A DNA stretch of 64,000 nucleotides from Lysobacterales bacterium (GTDB lineage Bacteria > Pseudomonadota > Gammaproteobacteria > Xanthomonadales > Xanthomonadaceae). This document shows, one piece after another, positions 8,264 through 17,292 of this stretch. The position numbers and the translations under genes are program-made. Within the stretch, counting starts at the first letter, position 1. Every line of letters begins with the position of its first letter. The notes beneath the pieces are model-generated. The model made no database searches, was not told the origin of the DNA, and saw only the letters and a program-made list of their open reading frames with translations. The DNA lies in NCBI GenBank assembly GCA_017302135.1, contig JAFLDZ010000018.1, forward strand, positions 1-64,000. Reading direction: 5' to 3'.

Positions 8264-10498
8264 ATGCGCACACTTCATCGTTTCAGCCCGCTCGCCATCG
8301 CGACCGCCACCATCCTGGTCGCAGGCGGTGCGTCCGCCGCCGTCCGCACCGATCTGCACCAGGACGACCTGGCGCGCGTCAAACAGAGCAATACGGCCAT
8401 TGCCGCGTCCGGCGCAGCAGACATGGTCCACACCCGGCACGCGAAAGCGCTGGGTCTGGATGCCGATTCGCGTCTGTTCCTGCTCGATCGCAAGACCGAT
8501 CTGGGCGTTCGCAATCACCGCTACCAGCAGACCTTCCGCGGCCTGCCGATCTTCGGCGAACACGTCGTCGTCAATGAGGACACCGACGGCAACATCAGCA
8601 CGCTGTTCGGCCGCAAGATCGAGGGTCTGGCCAGTGAGATTCCGGCCGGCAAACCGCGCCTGAGCAGCAACAGCGCGCTGGCCATCGGCAAGAGCGCCGG
8701 CCTGGGCAATCGCGTCGGCTTCATGCGCACCGCCGCCGAAAAATCGGAATTGATGATCTATGTCGACGACAGCGGTCGCGCGCACAAGGCGTACGTCGTG
8801 TCGTACTTCGCCGACACCCGCAACGGCGGCGCGCCGATGCGTCCGACGGTGATCGTCAACGCCCAGAACGGCCGCGTGCTGAAGCAGTGGGACAACCTGC
8901 AGCATGCGCTGATCGGCACCGGCCCCGGCGGCAATACCAAGACCGGCCAGTACGAGTACGGCACCAACTTCGGCTTCATGGATGTGACCCAGTCGGGCAC
9001 CACCTGCACCATGAACAATGCCAACGTGAAGACCGTGAACCTCAATCACGGCACCACCGGCACCACTGCATTCGCGTACACCTGCCCGCGCAACACGGTG
9101 AAGGTCATCAACGGCGCGTTCTCGCCGCTGAACGACGCGCACTACTTCGGCAGCGTGATCTACAACATGTACAACGCGTACATCGGCAAGCCGCCGCTGA
9201 CGTTCCAGTTGACCATGCGCGTGCATTACAGCAACAGCTACCAGAATGCCTTCTGGGACGGCTCGTCGATGACCTTCGGCGACGGCGGCACCACGTTCTA
9301 TCCGCTCGTCAGCCTCGATGTGGCCTCGCATGAGGTTTCGCACGGCTTCACGTCGCAGAACTCCAACCTGACCTATTCGGGCCAGTCGGGCGGCATCAAC
9401 GAAGCGTATTCGGACATCGCCGGTGAAGCGGCCGAGTACTACATGCGCGGCACCAACGACTTCCTGGTCGGTGCGGATATCTTCAAGGCCACCGGTGCGC
9501 TGCGTTACATGGCCAACCCGCCGCAGGACGGTCGCTCGATCGGCAACGCCGCGAACTACACCGCCGGCATGGACGTGCATTACTCGTCGGGCGTGTACAA
9601 CAAGGCGTTCTACACCCTGGCCACCACGGCCGGTTGGAACACCCAGAAGGCGTTCCAGGTGTTCGCCCGCGCGAACGATCTGTACTGGACCGCGAGCACC
9701 GATTTCAACCAGGGTGCGTGCGGCGTGCAGACGGCGGCCACCGACCTGGGCTTCACTGTCGCCAACGTCACTGCCGCATTCACTGCGGTGGGTGTGAGCT
9801 GCGGTGGCACCACGCCGCCGCCGACCACTGTCGTACTGACCAAGGGCGTTCCGGTCACGGGCCAGGGCACCACAGCCGGCAATTCGCTGAACTACACGCT
9901 GGTGGTGCCTGCGGGCGCGACCAACCTGACGTTCACGACGTCCGGCGGCACCGGTGATGCGGACATGTACGTGAAGTTCGGCGCTGCGCCGACCGACACG
10001 GTCTACGACTGCCGTCCGTACCTCGGCGGCAATGCCGAAACCTGTACGTTCGCGGCGCCTTCGGCGGGCACCTACTACGTCCGTCTGAAGGCTTACTCGA
10101 CCTTCTCCGGCGTGAGTCTGGTCGGTAACTACACGACCGGCGGCGGTGGTGGCGGTACGCAGACCTACACCAACACCACGGACTACACGATCAGCGACAA
10201 CACCACGGTGAACAGCCCGATCACGGTCACCGGCCGTACCGGAAATGCGCCGGCCAATGCATCGGTGACGGTGGCGATCGTCCACACCTATCAGGGCGAC
10301 CTGAAGGTGGATCTGGTGGCACCGGACGGTACGCTCTACAACATCCACAACCGCACCGGCGGTAGCGCCGACAACCTCAACAAGACGGTCACGTTGAATC
10401 TGTCGAGCGAAGTACTGAACGGCACCTGGCAACTCCGGGTCGCCGACATGGCGGGTGGCGATGTGGGCTATATCAACAGCTGGAGCGTGACGTTCTGA
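8264..10498 (+). CDS. Secreted M4 (thermolysin-like) metalloprotease with PPC and P domains
   Basis: A 744-residue preproprotein. A clear ribosome binding site (AAGGAGAGA, 8252-8260) precedes the ATG at 8264; the frame is open further upstream but lacks a signal there. It has a signal peptide (about 1-24, ending GGASA), an FTP/PepSY propeptide (about 60-200), and an M4 catalytic domain (about 215-510). The zinc motif is H356-E357-V-S-H360, and the third ligand Glu380 in GGINEAYSD is exactly 24 residues after His356, as in thermolysin. A PPC domain (about 520-620) and a P/Homo B domain (630-744, ending NSWSVTF) follow. It is expected to be exported by type II secretion as an extracellular protease. 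Its PPC-P DNA is almost the same as that of the S8 gene at 17293, suggesting domain exchange. Confidence 0.93.
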   Translation: MRTLHRFSPLAIATATILVAGGASAAVRTDLHQDDLARVKQSNTAIAASGAADMVHTRHAKALGLDADSRLFLLDRKTDLGVRNHRYQQTFRGLPIFGEHVVVNEDTDGNISTLFGRKIEGLASEIPAGKPRLSSNSALAIGKSAGLGNRVGFMRTAAEKSELMIYVDDSGRAHKAYVVSYFADTRNGGAPMRPTVIVNAQNGRVLKQWDNLQHALIGTGPGGNTKTGQYEYGTNFGFMDVTQSGTTCTMNNANVKTVNLNHGTTGTTAFAYTCPRNTVKVINGAFSPLNDAHYFGSVIYNMYNAYIGKPPLTFQLTMRVHYSNSYQNAFWDGSSMTFGDGGTTFYPLVSLDVASHEVSHGFTSQNSNLTYSGQSGGINEAYSDIAGEAAEYYMRGTNDFLVGADIFKATGALRYMANPPQDGRSIGNAANYTAGMDVHYSSGVYNKAFYTLATTAGWNTQKAFQVFARANDLYWTASTDFNQGACGVQTAATDLGFTVANVTAAFTAVGVSCGGTTPPPTTVVLTKGVPVTGQGTTAGNSLNYTLVVPAGATNLTFTTSGGTGDADMYVKFGAAPTDTVYDCRPYLGGNAETCTFAAPSAGTYYVRLKAYSTFSGVSLVGNYTTGGGGGGTQTYTNTTDYTISDNTTVNSPITVTGRTGNAPANASVTVAIVHTYQGDLKVDLVAPDGTLYNIHNRTGGSADNLNKTVTLNLSSEVLNGTWQLRVADMAGGDVGYINSWSVTF

Positions 10499-10509
10499 TG
10501 CGGTAACGC

Positions 10510-10547
10510 AACCCCTCCCCGCCGTTGGCGGGGAGGGGTTTGCTTTT
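10510..10547 (+). terminator. Terminator after the M4 protease gene
   Basis: A perfect 14-bp stem (AACCCCTCCCCGCC / GGCGGGGAGGGGTT) with a three-base loop, followed by TGCTTTT. It lies 11 bp after the stop codon. Confidence 0.85.
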
Positions 10548-10635
10548 CGATGCGAGCGGCTTTCCGAAGATGTCCGCTGCAGTTTGTTCTACTTTGTTTT
10601 TTTTATTTTTCATGTGTCTCGGGAATTGATGTTCA

Positions 10636-12726
10636 ATGCGTGATGCGATGCTAAAAGCGACGGTGTTTACCGTGCTGGCCCTTGCGGTCGGCGATGTACT
10701 GGCGGCTGAGGCCGGCGCCCCCGGGGACCGCTGCCGGGACGGCGATGCGGTGTGCCTCGATACGGTACAGGTCACCGCCACCAAGCGTCCCGAATCCACG
10801 CTGGATGTGCCGGCAGCGACCACGACGATCGGCGGCGCGCGCCTGCGCGAAATCGCGCCGCAGACGCCGATGGATGCGCTGCACGGCGAAGTCGGTACGT
10901 TCGTGCAACAGACCACGCCCGGGCAGGGTGTTGTGATCGTGCGCGGCCTCAAAGGGTCTGAAGTCCTGCATCTCGTGGATGGCTTCCGTCTCAACAATTC
11001 GATTTTCCGCAACGCCCCCAATCAGTACATCGCGCTGGTCGACGGCCAGAGCCTCGAGCGCATCGAAGTGGTGCGCGGCCCGTCCAGCACGCTCTACGGC
11101 GGCGACGCGATGGGCGGCGTCGTGCAGATGCTCACCCCCGAATTGAATTTCGATGGCGAAGGTTGGCAGTGGGACGGACGGCTGCGCGCGATCGCCGCGA
11201 GCGCCGACGATTCGCTGGTCGGTCGCGCCGAAGTGAAAGGCGGCCACGAAGGCATGGCCTTTTCGCTGGGCCTCACCTCGCAGGAGGTGAACGACCTGCG
11301 CAGCGGCGACGGCAAGACCCGGCCGTTCACAGGGTTCACCCAGCGCAGTGCCGATTTCAAGTGGCAGGCGGATATCGCGCCGGGCCATGAGCTGATGTTG
11401 AGCCTGCAGTATTCCGAACAACCGCGCACGCCGCGTTACGATGCGCTGGTGCCGGGTTTCGGCCAGACCGCGCCCGAGAGTGCGGTGTTCTTCTTCGAGC
11501 CGCAGCAGCGCCAGTTCGCGCAACTGCGCTGGCGCATCGACAAGCCGAATGCGCTGTTCGACAACGCAGAGCTGCACCTTGGCCGCCAGCGCGTGGTCGA
11601 TGACCGTCGATTGCGCGATACCGGGTCGCCGAACCTGGACCGCGAACGCAATCGCGACACGACCACCGGCGTGTCCGGCCAGTTCGGCAAGGACATCGGC
11701 AGCGCGCATCACCTGAGCTACGGCTTCGAGTATTACCGCGACGATGTGGATTCGTCGAAGACCCGCGTCAACATCGACACCGGTGCTTTCAGCGTGCGCG
11801 CGCCGCGCTTCCCGGATGGCTCGCGGATGGACGGATGGGCCATCTATGCCGGCGACGACTGGCGTCACGGCCGCTTCGATCTGAATTACGGTGCCCGCTA
11901 CAGCCGTTTCGATATTTCGATTCCGCCCCTCGGCACGACGCCCGGCGTTTCGCTGACCCCGGACGACTTCACCGGCAACGTCGGCCTGGCGTTCGAGCTG
12001 TCGGACGACGTGCGCCTGGTCGCCAACCTCGGGCGCGGGTTCCGCGCGCCGAACATCTTCGATCTCGGCGTATTCGGGCCGCGCCCCGGCAACCGCTACA
12101 GCACGCCCAATCCCGATCTCAGTCCCGAGTACGTGACCAGCATCGATGCCGGCGTGAAGTTCGGTACCGAAACCTTCAGCGGCGAACTGATCGCGTTCCG
12201 CTCGCAGTATCGCGACAAGATCACCAGCGTGCTGACCGGCAATCTGATCGATGGTGCGCTGGAAGTGCAGAACCGCAACGTCGCGCGGCAGGAGCTGTGG
12301 GGCATCGAAGCCGGCGCGCGCTATCGCATGCCGTCGCCCGATCTGGAGCTGTACGCCACCGCCACCTACACGCGCGGCGACGAAGACACCGACACCGGTA
12401 CGATGCCCGCCGATCGCATTCCGCCGCTGTTCGGCAAACTCGGTGCGCGTTGGCAGGTGCGCGACACGCTGGGTCTTGAAGCCTACGCGTTCTACGCCTC
12501 GGGGCAGGATAGCCTCAGCGATCGCGACCTCGTCGATCCGCGCATCAATCCCGACGGCACCGCCGGTTGGGCGACGTTGAATGCGCGCGTCTCCTGGCGG
12601 GTCACCCGCGCGTTCGAGCTGTCGCTGCGCGCGGAGAACCTTGCCGACAGGCATTACCGCGAACACGGCTCCGGTCTGGATGAGCCGGGGCGCAATGTCA
12701 TCGTCACCGTCGATTACCGTTTCTGA
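10636..12726 (+). CDS. TonB-dependent outer-membrane receptor
   Basis: A 696-residue protein with a signal peptide (about 1-23), a TonB box (DTVQVTATK, about residue 41) and a plug domain. The plug shows PMDALHGEVGTFVQQ, VIVRGLKGSEVLHLVDGFRL and IEVVRGPSSTLYGGDAMGGVV. A beta-barrel of about 550 residues follows and ends in an aromatic residue (VIVTVDYRF), as outer-membrane barrels do. It takes up a large substrate, such as a siderophore, haem or cobalamin, at the expense of the proton motive force through TonB; the substrate cannot be told from sequence. The 5' region at 10578-10620 is very T-rich (runs of T before 10615) and may hold the promoter. A probable partner gene follows 61 bp downstream. 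Confidence 0.92.
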   Translation: MRDAMLKATVFTVLALAVGDVLAAEAGAPGDRCRDGDAVCLDTVQVTATKRPESTLDVPAATTTIGGARLREIAPQTPMDALHGEVGTFVQQTTPGQGVVIVRGLKGSEVLHLVDGFRLNNSIFRNAPNQYIALVDGQSLERIEVVRGPSSTLYGGDAMGGVVQMLTPELNFDGEGWQWDGRLRAIAASADDSLVGRAEVKGGHEGMAFSLGLTSQEVNDLRSGDGKTRPFTGFTQRSADFKWQADIAPGHELMLSLQYSEQPRTPRYDALVPGFGQTAPESAVFFFEPQQRQFAQLRWRIDKPNALFDNAELHLGRQRVVDDRRLRDTGSPNLDRERNRDTTTGVSGQFGKDIGSAHHLSYGFEYYRDDVDSSKTRVNIDTGAFSVRAPRFPDGSRMDGWAIYAGDDWRHGRFDLNYGARYSRFDISIPPLGTTPGVSLTPDDFTGNVGLAFELSDDVRLVANLGRGFRAPNIFDLGVFGPRPGNRYSTPNPDLSPEYVTSIDAGVKFGTETFSGELIAFRSQYRDKITSVLTGNLIDGALEVQNRNVARQELWGIEAGARYRMPSPDLELYATATYTRGDEDTDTGTMPADRIPPLFGKLGARWQVRDTLGLEAYAFYASGQDSLSDRDLVDPRINPDGTAGWATLNARVSWRVTRAFELSLRAENLADRHYREHGSGLDEPGRNVIVTVDYRF

Positions 12727-12758
12727 GTTCGTTTGACTCCGTTCCAATCATGTCCAAA

Positions 12759-12791
12759 AGATCCGCATCAATGAGAGATCCGCATCAATGA
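12759..12791 (+). repeat. 16-bp tandem duplication creating a coupled micro-ORF before the next gene
   Basis: AGATCCGCATCAATGA occurs at 12759-12774 and again at 12776-12791. The first copy supplies an ATG at 12771 that opens a six-codon frame (MRDPHQ). Its TGA stop (12789-12791) overlaps the ATG (12788) of the downstream gene. Confidence 0.7.
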
Positions 12792-13624
12792 AATTCCGTT
12801 CGCTTCTGTCCGTTTCTATCGTCGCCTGCAGTGTCTTCGCCGGTGTTGCGGCATCTCCCTTGCTTCTCGCTGCGGAAGGCCCGCAGGAAGAGACGTTGAC
12901 CATGGCCGAGCCGCTGCGCCGCGACGACAGTTTCAAGTTGCCCGCAGGGCAGGCGATCCAGGTCGACAATGCCTACGGCAGCGTCTATCTGCGCTTCGGT
13001 GGCTACGAGGACCAGCTCGATATCCGTTCGACGGTGCAGCAGCCCGATGCTGCTGCGGCGATCGCCTTCCAGCCTGCGGCGCGCGACGGTCGTTTCGAAG
13101 TGACGCCGCGGCTTCCCGAAGGTGTTGCGCTCGCCCAGGGCCAGCGCATCGATCTGGTGCTGTATGTTCCGAAGGGCCATCCGCTGATCGTGCGCACGGG
13201 TTTCGGCGTGATCGAGAGCCGCGGTGTGAAGAGCGACATCGATCTGGGTACCGGGACCGGCGATATCGCGGTGCGCGGCACCGACGGCACCGTGCAGGCG
13301 CGCACCAGCGAAGGCAAGATCGAAGTCACCCTCGAAGGCACCGCGCTGCCGGGTTCGGTGCAGCGGCTGAGCAGCCGGACCGGCAATATTGCCGTCATCG
13401 TCAGCGATGCGTTGAATGCCGAAGTGCGGTTGTCGACATCGCAGCAGTTCGCGACCGATTACTCGTTGATGGTCGAACATCTCGATGGCAAGGAACCGAA
13501 CAAGATCGCGACCGCCGTTGTCGGCACGCCGAAATCCGGAAAGGACAAGGCGCAGGTCGTGCTGGAAAGTCTGGTGAGCGAAATCCGCCTGCAGCGCAGG
13601 GGCGTTTTCGTGGATCCCGAATAA
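12788..13624 (+). CDS. Exported beta-helix-like protein (DUF4097-like), partner of the TonB receptor
   Basis: A 278-residue protein with a signal peptide (about 1-29, ending LLLAAEG). The body is made of short beta-strand motifs such as IQVDNAYGSVYLRF, TGTGDIAVRGTDGTVQARTSEGKIEVTLEG and SSRTGNIAVIVSDAL. This resembles DUF4097-type putative adhesins, which form right-handed beta structures from G-x-I/V repeats. It lies 61 bp after the TonB receptor with no terminator between, so the two are probably co-transcribed. The start is embedded in a small tandem duplication. Function unknown; the periplasm or the cell surface is likely. Confidence 0.7.
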   Translation: MKFRSLLSVSIVACSVFAGVAASPLLLAAEGPQEETLTMAEPLRRDDSFKLPAGQAIQVDNAYGSVYLRFGGYEDQLDIRSTVQQPDAAAAIAFQPAARDGRFEVTPRLPEGVALAQGQRIDLVLYVPKGHPLIVRTGFGVIESRGVKSDIDLGTGTGDIAVRGTDGTVQARTSEGKIEVTLEGTALPGSVQRLSSRTGNIAVIVSDALNAEVRLSTSQQFATDYSLMVEHLDGKEPNKIATAVVGTPKSGKDKAQVVLESLVSEIRLQRRGVFVDPE

Positions 13625-13772
13625 GCGTCATCCGATTGCGCACGGCGGTGCTCGACGACCGCCGACGCAGCGAGATGCCGCATGTTGTCGTGTCTGCTTC
13701 AAAAGTATTCGCCCAGGAATCATCGATACGGGCGATTCCGTAAAATCACATTCATGTGTTGAGGATTCAGCA

Positions 13773-16640
13773 ATGAAACGAACGACATTCAAGGGCGCTC
13801 TGAAAGCGGCAGCGATCATGCTGCTGCTGCCGTGCGCCGCCGTCATCGCCGTACCGCCCTCCGGCGGCAAGGCCAACACCACGCGTCCGCAGCTCGGACA
13901 GCCGGTCACCCCGCAGAGCATGAACACCGATCTGCGCAACCTGCCAAAAGCCGCGCCGTGGAGCCCGGGCATGGGCATCCGCGAAGCGCATCGCCGCGTC
14001 TACCGCCCGATCGGCAGCGTGCTGCCGCACGCGCCGGCGAGCAAGGCGACCGCCGCCGACCGCCTGCCTGAACTGCAGAAGCTGTGGGACGAGTCGCCGC
14101 GCGGCGCCCGTGCCAAGGCAGCGGTGGCCAGCCGCGTCAGCATCAACAACCCGAACACCGGCGTGAGCCCGGGCGACCCGGTCGTCGAAGTCGGTGCGAA
14201 TCACGTGATCTACGCGGTCAACGGCACCTCGACCACGTTCAAGGTCTACAACAAGGCCGGCACCCTGCTGTCCGGTCCGACCTCGTTCGGTTCGCTGGCG
14301 CCTGCGGGCAGCGCCTGCGCCGCCGACGGCGGCGACCCGATCGTGCTGTGGGACCGTCAGGCCGGCCGCTGGTTCATGCTGGTCCTGGACAGTTCCAACC
14401 TCTGCGCCTACGTCTCGAAGACCTCCGACCCGGTCACGGGTGGCTGGTGGGCGTACAACTACTCGACGCCGTCGCTGCCCGACTATCCGCACTGCGGTGT
14501 CTGGGCTGACTCCTATGTCTGCGGCGACAACGAAGGCGGCGCGCAGCAGAGCGTGTACGCATTCGATCGCGCGAACATGCTGACCGGCGCCACCGCGCGT
14601 CCGGCGCAGCGCTTCGCCAGCGTTCCGAAGCTTGCGGGTTATGGTTTCCAGATCCTGACCCCGGTGACGTTCTACGGCAGCACCGCAGCGCCTGCGGGCC
14701 GCAAGCAGATCCTCGCCCGTCACAACGACGACGAAGCGCATGCGGGTGCTGGCGCCAACGGCACCCAGGATTTCATCGATCTGTATGAGCTGACCGTCGA
14801 CTGGACCACGCCGGCGAACAGCGGCATCACCACGCTGCCGAGCGTCGCGATCACCGAGTTCAACAGCTGGTTCCGCAACTACTCGACGTTCGCGACCGTG
14901 CCGCAGCCGGGTTCCACCTCGCTGCTCGATCCGATCCGCGAAGTGCTGCTCAACCAGTTGACCTACCGCAACTTCGGTACCCACGAATCGATTGCCGGCA
15001 CGTTCGCCACCAACCAGAACGCAGCCCGCACCGGTACCGTGGTCGACTCCGGCGTGCGCTGGTTCGAACTGCGCCGTGTCGGCGCCGGCAACTGGACGCT
15101 GTTCCAGGAAGGCACCTTCAGCCCGGGCGACACCAGCACCCATCACCTGATGGGTTCGATCGCGATGGACAAGTTCGGCAACATGGGCATGGCGTACAAC
15201 GTCACCAAGACGACGACGCCGACCAAGTTCGCCACGCTGGGCTACACCGGTCGCGCGGTCTCCGATGCGGCTGGCGTGATGTCGCTGGGCGAGAACGAAA
15301 TCGCCATCGGCGCCGCCGCTGAAACGTCCGGCCGCTGGGGCGACTACTACCAGATGACCGTGGACCCGGTCGACGACTGCACGTTCTGGTTCGTCGGCAT
15401 GTACCGTCCGGCCGGCAGCTGGCAGACCCGCATCCAGGACTTCAAATTCCCGGCCTGCGGCGGCGTGACCACGTACACGATCTCCGGCACCATCACCACC
15501 GCTGGCGGTGCGGGTATCAACGGCGTCAACGTCAGCAACGGCAGCAGCAGCACCACCACCACCAGCACCGGTGCCTACACCCTCTCGGGCGTGGCCAACG
15601 GTACCTACACGCTGACCCCGTCGCTGAGCGGCTACACGTTCTCGCCGGTCAACCGCAGCGTGACCGTGAGCGGCGCCAACGTCACCGCGCAGAACTTCAC
15701 CGGCACGCCGCCGGCGAATCTGCCGCCGGTCGCGAACTTCACGTTCACCACCAGCGCGTTGACGGCCACCTTCACCGATACCTCCACCGACAGCGATGGC
15801 ACCATTGCATCGCGTAGCTGGAACTTCGGCGACAGCACCACGTCGACGGCGACCAACCCCAGCAAGACCTACGCGGCTGCCGGTACCTACACGGTCACTT
15901 TGACCGTGACCGACAACGGCGGCGCCACCAACACCAAGACCAGCTCGGTCACGGTGACGGCGGGCGGCGGCGGCACAGTGCTGACCAAGGGCGTTCCGGT
16001 CACCGGTCTGGGTGCGGCTACCGGCGCTTCGCTGAACTACACGATGGTGGTGCCCGCGGGCTCGACCAACCTGACGTTCACGACCTCCGGCGGTACCGGC
16101 GACTCCGACATGTACGTGAAGTTCGGCTCCGCGCCGACCGACACGGTGTATGACTGCCGTCCGTACCTCGGTGGCAATGCCGAGACCTGCACGTTCGCGG
16201 CGCCGTCGGCCGGTACCTACTACGTCCGTCTGAAGGCCTATGCGACCTTCGCCGGCGTCAGCCTGGTCGGCAACTACACCACCGGCGGCGGTGGCGGTAC
16301 GACGACCTACACCAACACCACCCCGTTCGCCATCGCCGACAACGCCACGATCAACAGCCCGATCACGGTGTCCGGTCGTACCGGCAACGGTCCCACCGCG
16401 ACCCCGGTCGCAGTGAACATCACCCACACCTACAAGGGCGACCTGAAGGTGGATCTGGTGGCGCCGGATGGTAGCGTCTACGTGCTGCACAACCGCACCG
16501 GCGGCAGCACCGACAACATCATCCAGACCTTCAGCGTGAATCTGTCGACCGAACCGTTGAACGGCACGTGGAACCTCCGCGTGAACGACAACGCGGCTGG
16601 CGATACCGGCACGCTCAACAGCTGGAGCATCACGTTCTGA
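13773..16640 (+). CDS. Large secreted multidomain protein (CarboxypepD_reg-PKD-PPC-P), copy 1
   Basis: A 955-residue exported protein (signal peptide about 1-26). The first 560 residues form an uncharacterised domain with no protease motif that I can see. Phrases such as GDPIVLWDRQAGRWFMLVLD, NSWFRNYSTFATVPQPGSTS and GDYYQMTVDPVDDCTFWFVG suggest a beta-propeller. Then come a carboxypeptidase-regulatory-like beta domain (about 562-645), a PKD domain (650-730, SRSWNFGD), a PPC domain (735-835) and a P domain (843-955, ending NSWSITF). It is a paralogue of the gene at 19758, with an 84-bp identical DNA run. It is followed by an S8 protease gene, and that pair recurs downstream. Role unknown; it may bind substrate or assist the protease. 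Confidence 0.8.
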   Translation: MKRTTFKGALKAAAIMLLLPCAAVIAVPPSGGKANTTRPQLGQPVTPQSMNTDLRNLPKAAPWSPGMGIREAHRRVYRPIGSVLPHAPASKATAADRLPELQKLWDESPRGARAKAAVASRVSINNPNTGVSPGDPVVEVGANHVIYAVNGTSTTFKVYNKAGTLLSGPTSFGSLAPAGSACAADGGDPIVLWDRQAGRWFMLVLDSSNLCAYVSKTSDPVTGGWWAYNYSTPSLPDYPHCGVWADSYVCGDNEGGAQQSVYAFDRANMLTGATARPAQRFASVPKLAGYGFQILTPVTFYGSTAAPAGRKQILARHNDDEAHAGAGANGTQDFIDLYELTVDWTTPANSGITTLPSVAITEFNSWFRNYSTFATVPQPGSTSLLDPIREVLLNQLTYRNFGTHESIAGTFATNQNAARTGTVVDSGVRWFELRRVGAGNWTLFQEGTFSPGDTSTHHLMGSIAMDKFGNMGMAYNVTKTTTPTKFATLGYTGRAVSDAAGVMSLGENEIAIGAAAETSGRWGDYYQMTVDPVDDCTFWFVGMYRPAGSWQTRIQDFKFPACGGVTTYTISGTITTAGGAGINGVNVSNGSSSTTTTSTGAYTLSGVANGTYTLTPSLSGYTFSPVNRSVTVSGANVTAQNFTGTPPANLPPVANFTFTTSALTATFTDTSTDSDGTIASRSWNFGDSTTSTATNPSKTYAAAGTYTVTLTVTDNGGATNTKTSSVTVTAGGGGTVLTKGVPVTGLGAATGASLNYTMVVPAGSTNLTFTTSGGTGDSDMYVKFGSAPTDTVYDCRPYLGGNAETCTFAAPSAGTYYVRLKAYATFAGVSLVGNYTTGGGGGTTTYTNTTPFAIADNATINSPITVSGRTGNGPTATPVAVNITHTYKGDLKVDLVAPDGSVYVLHNRTGGSTDNIIQTFSVNLSTEPLNGTWNLRVNDNAAGDTGTLNSWSITF

Positions 16641-17292
16641 TCCTCGCGATCCGGATCTGATGTCGCGACACGAAGCCCCGGCATTGCCGGGGCTTCTTTT
16701 TTGGTGCATCGAAACCAATCGCTTTGGAGTCCATCGTTCTGGAACCGATCGCATCGAAGCCGCACCGCATCGAAGCCCATCGCTTCAAGCGCGCTTCGCG
16801 ACTGTTCGCGCAATCCCATGCTGCGCATGCGTCTTGCCGCGCGCGCTCCGGTGAAGCGCAGCGCCGGTCGCGTCGTCGGGATGTTGAAAATACTGTTCGG
16901 TCGAGCGCAGGCGCGGCGTCCATCGGATGTGATCGGTACGGAAGAAATCGTTTTCCGCGATGTTTCGCGCAGTGGCGGCGCAGTGCGCCGTTCAAGATCA
17001 TGCACATTCCGCAGGATTCTACATGCGATGTGAAAATTGCGTTTTTTCTGTTGTTTCTTCGCATTTTGCATCGCCGCTTGCCCGGTCGATGAAACTCGCA
17101 TACGGTTCGGACGCGGGTTGGGGCATCGCCATCATTGCGGCGCCGAACGGTGAAACGCCACCGACGAACAGGCCGGTGTCCGCTGCGTTCGATTCTGTTT
17201 TCGCGGTGCCGTCATCCGCGCTTCACGCGAACCGGGCGTTTCGCCCATTCGCCATCCGAAGTTCTCTCACGACAAAGTCATAAGGAGCTATC
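16641..17292. other. Long intergenic region before the first S8 protease
   Basis: 652 bp with a terminator at 16672-16702 and no convincing gene. From about 16707 to 16800 a motif of the type GAANCCNATCGC recurs imperfectly. Small open frames across 16701-17092 have no ribosome binding site or family. Around 17033-17048 the sequence GAAAATTGCGTTTTTTC is a small A/T palindrome, and a very similar one lies before the second S8 gene. Confidence 0.5.
16672..16702 (+). terminator. Terminator after copy 1 multidomain gene
   Basis: An 11-bp stem (GAAGCCCCGGC / GCCGGGGCTTC) with loop ATT, followed directly by six T. It belongs to a family of near-identical terminators across the protease island. Confidence 0.9.

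Noticed and set aside
8087..10432. Long open frame antisense to the M4 protease gene
   Set aside because: High-GC codon bias leaves long antisense frames. It has repetitive Arg/Val/Ala composition and no ribosome binding site or signature. The same applies to frames opposite sppA (4900-6693), the large multidomain genes and the TonB receptor.
16701..17092. Short genes in the spacer before the first S8 protease
   Set aside because: Frames on both strands are of low-complexity composition, lack ribosome binding sites and resemble no family.
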